In this document: positions 1 to 10,500 of the stretch, one piece after another | Layout of the letters: every line of letters begins with the position of its first letter | Numbering within the stretch: position 1 is the stretch's first letter | Source: Anaerolineales bacterium | GTDB lineage: Bacteria; Chloroflexota; Anaerolineae; 4572-78; J111 | DNA: 64,000 nucleotides | Direction: 5' to 3' | Assembly (NCBI GenBank): GCA_015075185.1 | Contig: JABTUW010000001.1 | Coordinates: 2,294,001-2,358,000, forward strand | Notes under the pieces: generated by a model | Database searches by the model: none | What the model was told of the DNA's origin: nothing | The model's input: the letters and a program-made list of their open reading frames with translations, nothing else | Translations under genes and position numbers: made by a program

Positions 1-954
1 GCCTGGCTGCAGGCCCACCCCCTGCAACAGCTCCGGCTGCTGCAAGATGCCTGGCGGGCCGATCCCACCTGGAACGATTTGTGGCACGTGCCCGGCCTGG
101 TTCCCCAGCCAACCGGTTGGGAAAACAGCCCGCTCCTGGCTCGCTCCAAAATTTTAGGATTTCTGGCTCGTGTGGATACTTCAACTGAGGCCTGGCTCTC
201 AATTGCCGGTTTTGCAGCGACGATCAAACGTGTCGAGCCGGATTTTCAACGCCCTGGCGGCGACTATAACAGTTGGTACATTTACGACCGCCAGGGCCAA
301 CTTTTGATGGGCTTTGAGCATTGGGAGGAGGTCGAAGGGGCATTGATCCGCCACCTGTTGACCCACATCTTGCCCCTGTTGGGGGTGGTGGAGTTAGGAA
401 CGGCTGCCGAGACCGGCGATCCAGGCAGTTTCCGCCTGACCCCGCCCGGCCAGAGTTTTCTGCAAAACCAGGTTTCTGCCGTGCCCGCCGACAAAAAACC
501 GTCCTTGCTGCGGGTGGATGCCAATTTCCAGGCTCATGTGCCCGCTCGCGCCAGTTTGTATGACCGTTTCCAGTTGGCCCGCTTTGCCCAGTTGGAGCAG
601 CGCGACAAAGAGCGGACGGTCTATGCCATCACCCAGGCCAGCATCAGCCGCGCCCTCAAAAACGGCGTCGCCGCCGAGCAGATTACCGCCTTCCTGGCCC
701 GCGCCACCGACAACCAGACGCCGCTGAAAGTGGTCGAAACCATTCTCACCTGGGGAACGAGGCAGAACACCGCCCGCCTGGAACAGGCCACCTTACTGCG
801 CCTCGCCCACGAGGGCCTGCTGGCCGAACTGCGCCAGCATCCCCGCCTCGGCCCGCTGTTGGGGGAAACGCTCAACTCTTCCACAATTCTAATTTCAGCA
901 GATAAAGTGACAGAAGTGCGCCGTCTATTAATTGAATTGGGCTATTTGGAATGA
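1..954 (+). CDS. Helicase-associated protein, XPB/Ssl2-like C-terminal domain (5' truncated)
   Basis: The frame is open from base 1, so the gene begins outside the window and only the last 317 residues or so are present. The C-terminal part fits the Helicase_C_3 (XPB/Ssl2-like conserved C-terminal) family: 'ISRALKNGVAAEQITAFLAR' matches the 'start ... al..G....i...L' segment, followed by the terminal 'LLAELRQHPRLGPLLGE' and 'SADKVTEVRRLLIELGYLE'. Family members are large proteins annotated as helicase-associated in Chloroflexota and Actinobacteria; their cellular role is poorly defined. No helicase motor motifs are visible in the part present, so any catalytic assignment is inference. The TTG at 79 is internal and should not be taken as the start. 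Confidence 0.7.
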   Translation, partial: AWLQAHPLQQLRLLQDAWRADPTWNDLWHVPGLVPQPTGWENSPLLARSKILGFLARVDTSTEAWLSIAGFAATIKRVEPDFQRPGGDYNSWYIYDRQGQLLMGFEHWEEVEGALIRHLLTHILPLLGVVELGTAAETGDPGSFRLTPPGQSFLQNQVSAVPADKKPSLLRVDANFQAHVPARASLYDRFQLARFAQLEQRDKERTVYAITQASISRALKNGVAAEQITAFLARATDNQTPLKVVETILTWGTRQNTARLEQATLLRLAHEGLLAELRQHPRLGPLLGETLNSSTILISADKVTEVRRLLIELGYLE

Positions 955-984
955 TTAAAAAGGGGGATCGTCAGGTACTGTTCT

Positions 985-1290
985 TCAGACTGCATAAACA
1001 ACCTCTAGGCTGTTTAATACCTCATCCTTGATGAGCGGTTTTAAGCCATCACGCAGGACCAGGTCGGCTTCACGTTGCAGCAAATTGGACAGCTCTATCT
1101 GCATCCCGGCCAAATCAAATAGGGTTAACCTTTCATCTGCGCCCGGCTCGAAATCAATCAACACATCTACGTCGCTTTCGGGGCTGAAATCTCGACGCAG
1201 TACCGAGCCAAACAAGGCCAATTCGCGGATTTTATGTCGCCGGCAAAAGGCCGCAATTTCGGCGGTAGGAATTTCTATCTGAGCAGTCAT
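985..1290 (-). CDS. MNT-type nucleotidyltransferase domain protein
   Basis: A small (101 aa) minimal nucleotidyltransferase. The signature is 'LFGSVLRRDFSPESDVDVLIDF': a GS motif followed by the DVD pair that binds metal and nucleotide, and a downstream acidic residue near 'EADLVL'. The family often acts as the antitoxin of HEPN-MNT modules, AMPylating the HEPN toxin. No HEPN partner is seen on either side: upstream is the helicase-associated gene end, downstream a VOC gene. It is therefore an orphan, or its partner was lost. Same strand as the VOC gene, 70 nt apart. Confidence 0.85.
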   Translation of the reverse strand: MTAQIEIPTAEIAAFCRRHKIRELALFGSVLRRDFSPESDVDVLIDFEPGADERLTLFDLAGMQIELSNLLQREADLVLRDGLKPLIKDEVLNSLEVVYAV

Positions 1291-1360
1291 TGTTATTTCT
1301 ACTCAACCACAACTTTAAATTTGTATCGCTCTAAAAATCATAATGTGAAGCGCCAGAAAG

Positions 1361-1759
1361 TCAAAGCCATGTCTGCGGCGTGGCCAATTCAACACTATTC
1401 TCCGCCGGATCACGGAAGTACAGCGAGAAGCCGCCGGAAGGCCAGGTGATTTCGGCCTCGATGGATACGTTGTTCTGGCGGAGGTGCTCGCGCCAGGCGG
1501 GAATGTCCGCCGCTGGCATGGCAAAGGAGACGTGACCCGGCCCGTGCGCGCCGTGCGTCGGCACGGGGAGATCGCCCTCTGGCTTAATAGTGCGAGCGGG
1601 GTTGAACAACAAAAAGACGCCCTGGCCGCAGCGGAAAAAAACGTGGCGTCCCTTCACCCGCGAAAAGACGGCCAGCCCCAACACCCGGCTGTAAAACTCC
1701 TCGGCTGCTTCCAGATCATCCACGTACAGGCAGGTTTCCAGGATCTGTTCAACTTGCAT
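1361..1759 (-). CDS. VOC family (glyoxalase/bleomycin resistance/dioxygenase) protein
   Basis: A 132-residue single-domain VOC protein with two beta-alpha-beta-beta-beta modules. The first contains 'CLYVDDLEAAEEFYSRVLGL', the second begins near 'GHVSFAMPAADIPAWREHL' and ends with 'YFRDPAENSVELATP', the typical DP-x-G/E-N-x-x-E-L metal-site signature. Substrate cannot be told from sequence; fosfomycin-resistance or glyoxalase-like roles are both possible. The start ATG at 1759 follows a GAGGGAG ribosome binding site on the minus strand. Confidence 0.88.
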   Translation of the reverse strand: MQVEQILETCLYVDDLEAAEEFYSRVLGLAVFSRVKGRHVFFRCGQGVFLLFNPARTIKPEGDLPVPTHGAHGPGHVSFAMPAADIPAWREHLRQNNVSIEAEITWPSGGFSLYFRDPAENSVELATPQTWL

Positions 1760-1908
1760 GAGACTCCCTCTTTCGAAAATAGTTACAGTTGTCAGTAATC
1801 AGGGGGCAATGAACAATGGAACTGGCAACTGATGACTGGTCTCTGTCCACTTTCCTATATCTTGTGGTCCCTTCTTTATTAATCCCTATATATTGCGTTT
1901 ATGTAAAC

Positions 1909-1937
1909 TTTACAGGTACTTCCGCATGTGGTATACT
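1909..1937 (+). promoter_or_regulatory. Sigma70-type promoter of the HEAT/W-L cluster
   Basis: TTTACA at 1909-1914 and TATACT at 1932-1937 are separated by exactly 17 bases. The predicted start of transcription is about 45 bases before the ATG of the HEAT-repeat gene. It is the only strong promoter I see ahead of the same-strand run to 15468. Confidence 0.65.
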
Positions 1938-1990
1938 ACTATTACCTTACATAATGGGCATATTCTCTCTATTCAGCGCGGAACAATGTT

Positions 1991-2833
1991 ATGATTGAAT
2001 TGGCGGCGGCGCTGCAATCAGAGCTGGCGGCGATGCGCTGGCAAGCCCTGTTTCGCTTTAACCAGGACGCATCCCAACCGGCGGACCCGGCTACGGTGTC
2101 TTTACTCACTGGCGCCCTGGCCGATGGCCACGCCTTTGTGCGCTGGCAGGCGGGTGTGGCCCTGGCGAGCGAAGCTAGCGGCCGCCAAAAACTGGTCGAG
2201 CTGGTAAAAAATTACCCGGCGCCTTCTCCAGAGTTTACGCCTGTCCCGGCAGAATTCAAAACAGACGTGATGTGTGCAGCGGCCATTGATGCTTTGGTGG
2301 ACAAAAAGTCAGCCGAAGCCCAAGCCTATCTCACCAAGCCGCTGGCGCAAGGCAGTACATTGCTGCGGCAGAGCGCCGCCGAAGCCTTGGGCCGGCAGGG
2401 CCAGGCCGAAGCCATGCCCCATCTGCTTGCCGCGCTAAAAGATAGCGACCCCTGGGTGCGCCGGGCCGCCGTCCTGGGGCTGGGCCATCTCGGCGCAGGG
2501 AGCGCCGCCGGGGAACTGGTGGGCTGTTTAAGAGATAGAGCCGTTATTGTCCGGCGAAGCGCCAGTTACGTTTTGGGCGCGTTAAGAGCAGCAGCAGCGC
2601 TGCCCGCCTTAAAAATCGCTCTAACTGACGCCGACCCCCAGGTGCGGCGCAACGCAGCCTGGGCTTTAGGACGAATAGGCCGACTGGAGGCTGTCAGCGC
2701 CTTGACCCCCTTGCTCGACGATCCAGGGTTAGAGGGGGAGGTGGCGGCTGCAGCGAAGGAAGCGATTGCGGTGCTGAACAAACCCGGCTGGCAGAGGCTC
2801 GTCATGGGTTTGGGCCAGCGGCTTCAGCGTTAA
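1991..2833 (+). CDS. HEAT-repeat protein
   Basis: 280 residues made almost entirely of HEAT/PBS-lyase-type helical repeats of about 30 residues, for example 'SDPWVRRAAVLGLGHLGAGS' and 'ADPQVRRNAAWALGRIGRLE', each with the usual D-x-x-V-R-x-x-A-A-x-x-L-G core. Such proteins are scaffolds for protein contacts. No signal peptide or membrane helix is seen, so it is likely cytoplasmic. It follows a strong promoter and precedes the small unknown gene by 12 bases, which suggests co-transcription with the membrane cluster. The ATG at 1991 has only a weak ribosome binding site. Confidence 0.85.
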   Translation: MIELAAALQSELAAMRWQALFRFNQDASQPADPATVSLLTGALADGHAFVRWQAGVALASEASGRQKLVELVKNYPAPSPEFTPVPAEFKTDVMCAAAIDALVDKKSAEAQAYLTKPLAQGSTLLRQSAAEALGRQGQAEAMPHLLAALKDSDPWVRRAAVLGLGHLGAGSAAGELVGCLRDRAVIVRRSASYVLGALRAAAALPALKIALTDADPQVRRNAAWALGRIGRLEAVSALTPLLDDPGLEGEVAAAAKEAIAVLNKPGWQRLVMGLGQRLQR

Positions 2834-2845
2834 AAGGACGCTCGT

Positions 2846-3166
2846 GTGGATCAAGTGACTTTTGTCGGAAGAATCGCCCAAAAACTGGCTGACCTGGGCC
2901 TGGCTGCCCCGGCGGTTTTACTGCTGGAAGCACATAAGCCGCTTGCTTTTATTGGCAGCCAATGCCTGTTAGTGGCTCAACCCACTCTCAACCTCTTTAT
3001 CTCACCCCACTTTACCCAGGGCCTCGTAGACCTTCTGGCCGATCCCGTACAAGTGGACCAACTTATTACTCATCTTGAACACCCCGACTCGCTCCAGCCT
3101 GATTCCCAGGATCGCGTGGCAGGTACGCCGGGGTTCAGTATTTCAAATAAGGAGACCCGCCTGTGA
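2846..3166 (+). CDS. Small protein of unknown function in the MutL/W-L cluster
   Basis: 106 residues from a GTG start with AAGGA 8 bases upstream. I do not recognise the family. The middle ('APAVLLLEAHKPLAFIGSQC') is hydrophobic and could be one membrane-associated helix; the last 30 residues are polar. Its stop overlaps the start of the next gene by 4 bases (GTGA), showing translational coupling with the DUF6754-like protein, so it is probably a partner of that protein. Confidence 0.7.
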   Translation: MDQVTFVGRIAQKLADLGLAAPAVLLLEAHKPLAFIGSQCLLVAQPTLNLFISPHFTQGLVDLLADPVQVDQLITHLEHPDSLQPDSQDRVAGTPGFSISNKETRL

Positions 3167-3912
3167 GTCAGGAAGTTCTGGTTCGAGGGGCTATCGTCAT
3201 CTTGCTTATTTTCGTGGCAGCGATTTATTTTTTCACCCTGCGCGCTCGCAGTGGGCAGACGCCTCTACTGCGCCGGATTCGGGCCTTTGATGTTTTAAGG
3301 GGATTGCCGGGACAGGCCATCGAAGCCGGGCGCGACCTGCATTTGTCGCTGGGTATCGGCAGCCTGGTCAACGAAACAACCTCTGACAGCCTGGCCGGGC
3401 TGGCCGTGCTGGATTACCTGGCCGGGCAGGCGGCGGCCACCGGTGTGTCTCCCACGATTTCCATGGCTGACCCGACGGTGATGCTGTTTGCCCAAAATGC
3501 GCTTCGCGCGGCTCACCGGAATGACCCTGACCGGGCGGAGGAGGCTTACCGTTGTATTCGCTGGATTGCGCCCCAGCCGGCTGCCTATGCCGCCGGGGTC
3601 ATGAATATTCTGAACATTGACCGGGTTGAAGCCAACGTCATGGTCGGTAACTTTGGCGATGAATATTTGCTGATGGGTGAAACCGCGGCCCGGCGCGGAA
3701 TCGCCCACATCGGAGGGACGAGTAATCCCAATACTTTGCCCTTTATCTATGCCTCGGCCCAGGAAACGCTGTTGGGCGAGGAGATTTACGCCGCCGGCGC
3801 TTATCTGCAAAAACGCCCGGCCCATTTGGGGAGTTTAGCCGCTCAGGATTTGATGCGCTGGCTGGTGGGCCTGTTCATCCTGGGTAGCATTGTTATTGCA
3901 TCGGTGAGTTAG
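3163..3912 (+). CDS. DUF6754-like membrane protein
   Basis: 249 residues. An N-terminal membrane helix (about residues 7-27, 'GAIVILLIFVAAIYFFTL') and a C-terminal one (about 228-247) flank a soluble region containing conserved-looking stretches 'AFDVLRGLPGQAIEAGRDLH', 'LVNETTSDSLAGLAVLDYLA', 'EANVMVGNFGDEYLLMGETA' and 'IGGTSNPNTLPFIYASAQET'. From memory this matches DUF6754, a family of unknown function in Chloroflexota and some other lineages; the assignment needs a profile search. The start is GTG, preceded by AAGGAG and overlapping the previous stop. The next gene follows after 5 bases. Confidence 0.65.
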   Translation: MSQEVLVRGAIVILLIFVAAIYFFTLRARSGQTPLLRRIRAFDVLRGLPGQAIEAGRDLHLSLGIGSLVNETTSDSLAGLAVLDYLAGQAAATGVSPTISMADPTVMLFAQNALRAAHRNDPDRAEEAYRCIRWIAPQPAAYAAGVMNILNIDRVEANVMVGNFGDEYLLMGETAARRGIAHIGGTSNPNTLPFIYASAQETLLGEEIYAAGAYLQKRPAHLGSLAAQDLMRWLVGLFILGSIVIASVS

Positions 3913-3917
3913 AACTT

Positions 3918-4571
3918 ATGATTATTCGCAGCGGACGTGTTTTAGCTACAATCGTCGCCATTGTGGTCGGTCTATTTGTGTTGGCCGATATTTTTGTTTC
4001 CACCTGGACCGGCGACGGCGGTTTGGGGGGGGTGAAACAGACGATTAGTGGGGTGGGCTATTTTCTGGTCAGTTGGGCCGCTATTGTAACCGCTTTTGCC
4101 CTGTTTTTGGGCTTTGCCAATGTAGTCAGCGTCCATTGGAGTCGCATTCGCACCCAAAAACCGGGAGCCATTTACAGTATTGTCCTGTTGCTCTCCTTGT
4201 TTGGCACCCTGGGGCTGGGGCTGGGCGGCCCGCTGTCGGCCAACGGCCAAGTTATTTTTAATTACATTTTGCAGCCTCTGGAGGCTACCCTTTTCGCGCT
4301 CCTGGCTCTTTTTATCGCTACCGCTGCTTTTCGCGCCTTCAGAGTACGCAGCCTGGAGTCATTCTTTTTTGTCTTGTTTGCGGTGATTGTGTTGCTGGGC
4401 CAGGTTCCGGTGAGTATCTATCTCTGGCCGGAATTTCCAGTCATCAAAGACTGGGTTCTCAATGTACCGACCCTGGCCGGCGTCAGAGGTATTCTCTTGG
4501 GAGTATCTCTGGGGGTGATCGCTACGGGCCTGCGGGTGTTAATGGGCGCCGATCGCCCTTATTCAGATTAG
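3918..4571 (+). CDS. Polytopic membrane protein (about six helices), unknown function
   Basis: 217 residues with about six hydrophobic helices, including 'VLATIVAIVVGLFVLADIFV' near the N-terminus and 'GILLGVSLGVIATGLRVLMG' near the C-terminus. There are few charged residues apart from short loops and no recognisable transporter motif. It sits 5 bases after the DUF6754-like gene and 12 bases before the giant W-L gene, so it is very likely a subunit of the same membrane assembly. Confidence 0.75.
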   Translation: MIIRSGRVLATIVAIVVGLFVLADIFVSTWTGDGGLGGVKQTISGVGYFLVSWAAIVTAFALFLGFANVVSVHWSRIRTQKPGAIYSIVLLLSLFGTLGLGLGGPLSANGQVIFNYILQPLEATLFALLALFIATAAFRAFRVRSLESFFFVLFAVIVLLGQVPVSIYLWPEFPVIKDWVLNVPTLAGVRGILLGVSLGVIATGLRVLMGADRPYSD

Positions 4572-4583
4572 GAACGTTTTGCT

Positions 4584-7500
4584 ATGAGTACGGATGACCT
4601 AGAACGAAGACCGCCGTCAACCGGCGGCCTCAAAAAATTGAGCAAACTGGGTGGGACCCAGCCCAAGCCGGCCACCCAAAATCTGGTCGAGCAAGTGCCG
4701 GATTGGTTAAAACGTCTCCTGACCAAGTACGGTGAAAGAGAAGGTCGCCTGGCTGGTCTGGGTGAGGGTGGCGCGGAAGTAGATACAAGTGTCTCGGCTG
4801 CCCCTGGCGCTGCTCCTGGAGCTTTATCCAACTTGCTGGAACAAATAGCGGAAGAAGGGGTTTCTGGATCCTCGCGCGATCAATTGGCTACCTCGGTCGA
4901 ATGGGGACACTATGACGAACCCGAGGAGCCGCCGCTGGATGACTTTTTGGCCAGTCTCGGCTCTGCCCCGGCCGGTCGTCAGGAGGCCCCACCGGCTTAT
5001 CCCCCTGCTGCCGAAGCGCCCGATTGGCTTAACGATGTTATTCCGGCTGCCTCTGCCCCGGATTTTGATCAGCCGGTGGGACCAGCCCTGGAGAACGAAG
5101 CACCCGATTGGCTGACCGAAATGATTCCGCCGGACACGGCTGCCCCGCCTCCCCCTGCTCCTGCCCGGTTTGACGAAGCCCCTAACTGGTTGGCCGAAGC
5201 CCTGGAAACTCCTGCCGCTCATCCCTCAGCCGCACCACCTCCACCGCCTGCACCGGCTCCACCAACGCGGGGCAGCAGTACCGACGAGGATGTGCCCGAT
5301 TGGCTCACAGCCGCTCTGGCTAGTCCCGCCGAAGCGCCGCCCTCTCCATCTCCTGAGCCGCCACAGGCTGGTTTTGACGTGCCGGATTGGCTGGCCGAAC
5401 CCTCCACCGAGCCAGCTTTACCCGGCGCTTTTTCCCCTGCCTCACCCGCCACCGACGAAACCCCCTACGCCGTAGATGTACCGGATTGGCTCCAAGATAT
5501 CGTGGCCCCGCCTGGCGAGGAGGAATCCGGTTATGAGGAAAGCGAGGCTGCGGTTGACATGCCCGATTGGCTCATGGATATTGTCCCGTCCACGACCGCT
5601 GAAATAACCCCACCTCCTGCCGTCGCGCCAACGGCCCCTGCCTGGGATGCGCCTGATTGGATTACCAGCCAGGAAACTGGCGAAGCGCCGGACATCACGG
5701 AAAAACCTGCGGCAACCGCTGCCGATACTTCCAGTTGGCTGGCGCCGGAGGATGGTTTGCCTGCGCTGGATTGGCTGTTCCAGGAACAGGCCCCTCCTCC
5801 AGCCACAAGTGAAGTGGAAACCCCGGCTCAGGAAGATGCTGATTGGTTATTTGACTCTTCAGCGGACCTTTCCTTTGAAACCCTCCCCTCTGCCGCCCCC
5901 CAAACCGGCGAGGCTGCACCTTCCTGGTTAGATGATTTGCCCGCGCAGGAAGAGGAAACCGCCATTCCCGATTGGCTTCAAAATATAACCGTAGAAACCC
6001 CTGCCCCCAGCGCCGGCTTTGATCAACTTCCGCCCTGGCTGGAGCATCTGCAAAGTGACGCTGCCCCTGCCGGGCAAACTGAGCTGGATCAGCCGGCTAA
6101 AAGTGAAGAAGGAACGCCGCCGTGGCTGGCCGAAAGCGACATCCCTCCTGCGGCGGCGGCCCCCTTAGAGCCCTCCCCTCAACCGGCCGCGCCGATCAAA
6201 AGCCTAAAGCCGCTCAAGCGACTCTCGCCCCACCCGGAAAAACCGGCTGAATCTGAGTCCGCGCTCCCTCTACCTGAATGGGCGGCTGGCCTGATACCCA
6301 CCGGCGTCGAAACCGGGCCAATGTCCCCGGCGCTGCCCGATTGGGCGGCTGGTCTTATCCCCCCTGAAGCGAGCGTTGCCGGAGCCAGTTCCCCAGCTCT
6401 GCCAGATTGGGCCAAAGAACTGATTCCGCCCGGTGTAGCCGTAAAACCGACTCCTCCTCCGCTGCCGGAATCGCCGGAAAAACCTGCTCCCCGGCCCTTG
6501 TCGCGCCTGGCCAGCCTGTCAAAACCTGCCCCTGAACCACCCCCCGCCGCAGCTCCGGCAGAAACGCCCAGTTGGCCGGTATCTCCTCCCGCCCCTGTGC
6601 CTGAAAGCGAACAGCCGGTAGCTGAGTCGCTTGATTGGCTGAGCGATCTGTCTTCCGAGGAAGACGAAGTTCCGGCTTGGCTGGCTGAACCTGACCAGAC
6701 TGCCGTCGAGACATCTGCTTGGTTAAGTGACTCAACCTTGGTCGAGGCGGGCGAGCCTTCCGATGAACAGGTTGAGGCTGACCAAACGTTCGCCGAGCCA
6801 TCCGATTGGTTGGGTAGCTTATCGGCCAAAGCGAGCGATTCGCCCGATTGGCTGGCCGACTTATCCGGGCCAACCCAGGAGGCTGGAGAGACGGTGACCG
6901 CCGCAGCGGACGATTGGTTTGCGGCGGAAACTCCAGCCGAGGAAGATAATCTGCTGGTCGAGAGGCTGGATTGGTTTACCCAAGACCGCCTGGAAGAACC
7001 TGACATGCCGGCAGAGACGCCTTCCACCGAATTGGAAATCCCCGACTGGCTGGCTGATACGGCCAGCATCCCTGCGCCGGAAGTCCCGTCCTCATCCGTC
7101 CAGCTTCCAGATGAAGCAGAACCGGAAGGATTGGATTGGCTAACTGACGGGTCGGCAGCAAAAACTGGCGAGGAGCCGCCATCTCCCCCTGGGGAAGTTG
7201 GGGCGATGGCCGATATGGAGCTACCGGCGTGGTTATCCGACCTCCCCCCCGCATCCCCCGTTGAAGCAGCCCCGTCCCCGGTTGGTGAACTGCCGGAGGC
7301 AGAACAGGATATTCCCTCATGGTTGAGCGAGCTGCCGGAAGTCTCCGTGGCTGAACAGGGTGGTCAACCTGAGGTTCCCGCCGACCTTGACATACCCTCC
7401 TGGCTGACCGAACTGCCCGAACCTTCATCTTCCACGCCGCTCGAGCCGGGGGAGGCGGAACTGGAAATACCGCTCTGGTTGGCCGACCGCTCTGATGAGG

Positions 7501-10500
7501 AACTGGAAACGCCTTCCTGGATGGCCGAGTTGCCGGAAATACCGGCGGCTACCAGCGCGCCGGCCTATTCAGGGGAGGCGGAGGGGAAACCCGATGAGGG
7601 GTTGGAAACGCCGGATTGGCTAACGGACTTGCTGGATTCGGCTGAACCTGAGGTGGCTGCCACCCAGCCGGTCGAGACCGGTGACGCTGAGGCTGACCTG
7701 GAAACGCCGCCTTGGCTGGCTGAATGGCCCGAAGCCTCGCTGACGGAAACAGCTCCTTCTTCCAGCGAGGAAGGCCAGGCCGATGTAGAAATGCCCTCCT
7801 GGTTGTCTGGGCTGCGCGAATTACCTGAGGCTAAACTGCCTGCGCCAACCTGGGGTGATGAGAGCGCCGAGGAGATCGAACTCGAAGCGCCGCCCTGGCT
7901 GGCTGATTTCGCCGGCGAGACAGGGGAGCCGGCAGAGATGGGAGGGCTTGAGGCTGAGGAGACGCCTCCAGCTCCCACTGCCCCTGCCGGATTGGCAGAG
8001 ACCGCAGTCGAGGTCGAATTAGAAACACCTTCCTGGTTAAGCGAGCTGCCCGAAGCGCCGGTAGCCGAGACTGAAACAGAGATACCTTCCAGGCTGAGTA
8101 GTTTGCCAAGTGAAGCGGCTGTTGAGCAGGTTGGACCAGAAAGCGAAGAGGAAATCCCGGCCTGGTTGAGTGATTTGCAGTCAACTTCCCCGGTTGAAAC
8201 GGCGGAGACAGCAGTTGAAGAGACAGAGGCCGAAACTGAATTGGAGATTCCGTCGTGGTTAACTGCCCTGCCCGAAGTTTCTGAGCCTGAGGCAGCGCCT
8301 GTCGCCTTCGAAGAAACCGGGGAGACGGCCGTACCGGAAATGCCATCTTGGTTGTTGACCGACTTGCCGGAAATGGCTGAGGTTGAACCCGCGCCTGCTG
8401 AAATGAGTGAGGAGGTTGAAGCCGAGGCAGAGTTGGAAATTCCTTCCTGGCTTGGCGAATTACCTCCCTCCGCTGTGGAAGGCGAAACAGAAGAAACACC
8501 CTCCTGGTTAGCTGATTTGGGTGAAGTGCCTGTTACTGCGGAGACGGCCGAGGCTGAAGCGACGCCCTCCTGGCTGTCCGACCTGGAGGAAGCGCCTGCA
8601 GAGGGAGTGGCGGCAGAGGCGGCCGAAGCTGGGTTAGAAATGCCCTCTTGGCTTAGCGAGCTGCCGGAAGTCACCGCAACTGAGGCGGCTCAAACCGAAT
8701 TGATCGCTGAAGCTGAAACCGAACAAGAAGTTCCCGCCTGGTTAGCTGGGCTGCGTGAAGCGCCCGAAGCTGCGGTGGAGGAAGAGGGCCAAGCGGCGGC
8801 TGAGCTAGAAATGCCCTCCTGGTTGAGTGAGTTACCCGAAGCGTCTGAGGCTGAAACGGGTTTAGTCCCAGCCGTCGAAGAGGCTGAAGCTGAAGTCGAA
8901 ACACCGCCCTGGTTGGCTGAGCTTTCGGAAATACCTCAAGAGGAGACCGCTCCTGTTGGCCTCGCTGAGGATGTCGAAGCTGAGGCCGAACTGGGGTTAC
9001 CAGCATCGCCCGCACCGCAAGCAGCGGGTGCAGAAGTTGCTGAAACTGAAGCCGAGGAGGAAATACCCCCTTGGTTAAGCGAGTTACCCCAAGCGCCTGA
9101 AACTGAGGAATTATCCGCTCCGCCAATTGAGGAAGGGGAAGAAGAAGCACTGGAAATTCCGGCGTGGCTGACGGGTGTAGTAGGAGTTGCCGGGGCTGCG
9201 ACCGCTGCCGTAGTGCTGACGGATGAGTCCGCCGCAGCCGAAGAGGAAGCCCCGCCCTGGCTGGCAGATTTGCAGGAAGTGGCTGAGGTTGAGGAGGCTG
9301 AAACCGGGGAAGAAGCGGAGATATCTGCCTGGCTAAGCGAGTTGCCGCCAGCCCCTGAAGCTGAGGAAACATCCACTGCCGTAGTTGAAGAAGGTGAAGC
9401 AGAGGAAACGCTGGAAATTCCCGCATGGCTAACGGAAATAGCCACTGCCAGGGCGGCTGAAGTTGCCGAAATCGAACCAGGAGCCGAAGAGGCGTCGCCT
9501 TCCTGGCTGGCTGATCTGACCGAGGCGGCCGAAGCCGAACCAACACCGGCTGTCCTGGCCGAAGAAGTTGAACCCGAAGCAGAGACCTCCGCCCGGTTGG
9601 CCGAGCTGCCCCAGGCTCCTACGACTGCCGAGCCAACAGAGGAACCCGAGTCCGAGGAACTGGTCATACCCGCCTGGTTGACCGGGGTGAGGGGAACGGT
9701 TGTCGCCGCCGAGAGCATTGAGGCCCCTGAAGCAGAAGCCGAAACACCGGCCTGGCTGGCGGAGTTGCCGCCTGCGCCTGAAACGGAAGGAGTCGCCGCT
9801 GAAGAGGCTGAGACAGAAGCAGAACTGGAAATGCCGTCCTGGTTGAGCGAACTGCCCGTAGCGCCTGCTGCGCCAGCAGAAACCGCCGAGGCAGAAATAG
9901 GCGCTGTCGAAGCCGAGTTGGAAACTCCCACCGGACAGCCAGAACTGGCTGAAACTGAGGCTATGGCTGCGCCCCCTGCTCCCGTTGGCGAGGTCGAGGG
10001 TGAAGCAGAGTTAGAGGAAATCCCACCGTGGCTGGCCGATTTGTCCACAGAAGACCTCAAGCTGCCTTCCTGGTTAAGCGATATACCGGAATTCGTTGCC
10101 ACCCCTGCTGCTCCGGCTGAAATCAGCGAAGCTGAGGCCGAAGTTGAGTCTCCGCCGGCGCAGCTTGATGAAACAGTCGAAGCGGTGAGTGATGAAGTAG
10201 CGGCTGTCCCGCCTCCTGCGGATGAAACCGTCGAACCCGAGCTGCCGCCGGAGTCAGATTGGTTGGTTGGCCTGGGTGCAGCTACTGCGGCGGTTAAAGC
10301 CGCTTTGCCCCCGGCGAAAGCGGATGAATTTTTTACCAGTGAGGAGGAGCCTGAACTGCCTGCCTGGCTGTTGGAGACCCCCGAAGCTGCCCGGCCGGCA
10401 GAAGAAGCGCCAGTGACTGAGGCCATCGCCACCGGCGGGCCTGAAGCGCCGGATTGGCTCAAAGATTTATCCGAGACTACGCCAGCGGTTGCTGAGACAG

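Noticed and set aside
1816..1998. A 60-residue frame between the VOC gene and the HEAT gene
   Set aside because: It overlaps a strong promoter and the start of the HEAT gene, has no ribosome binding site and no recognisable family.
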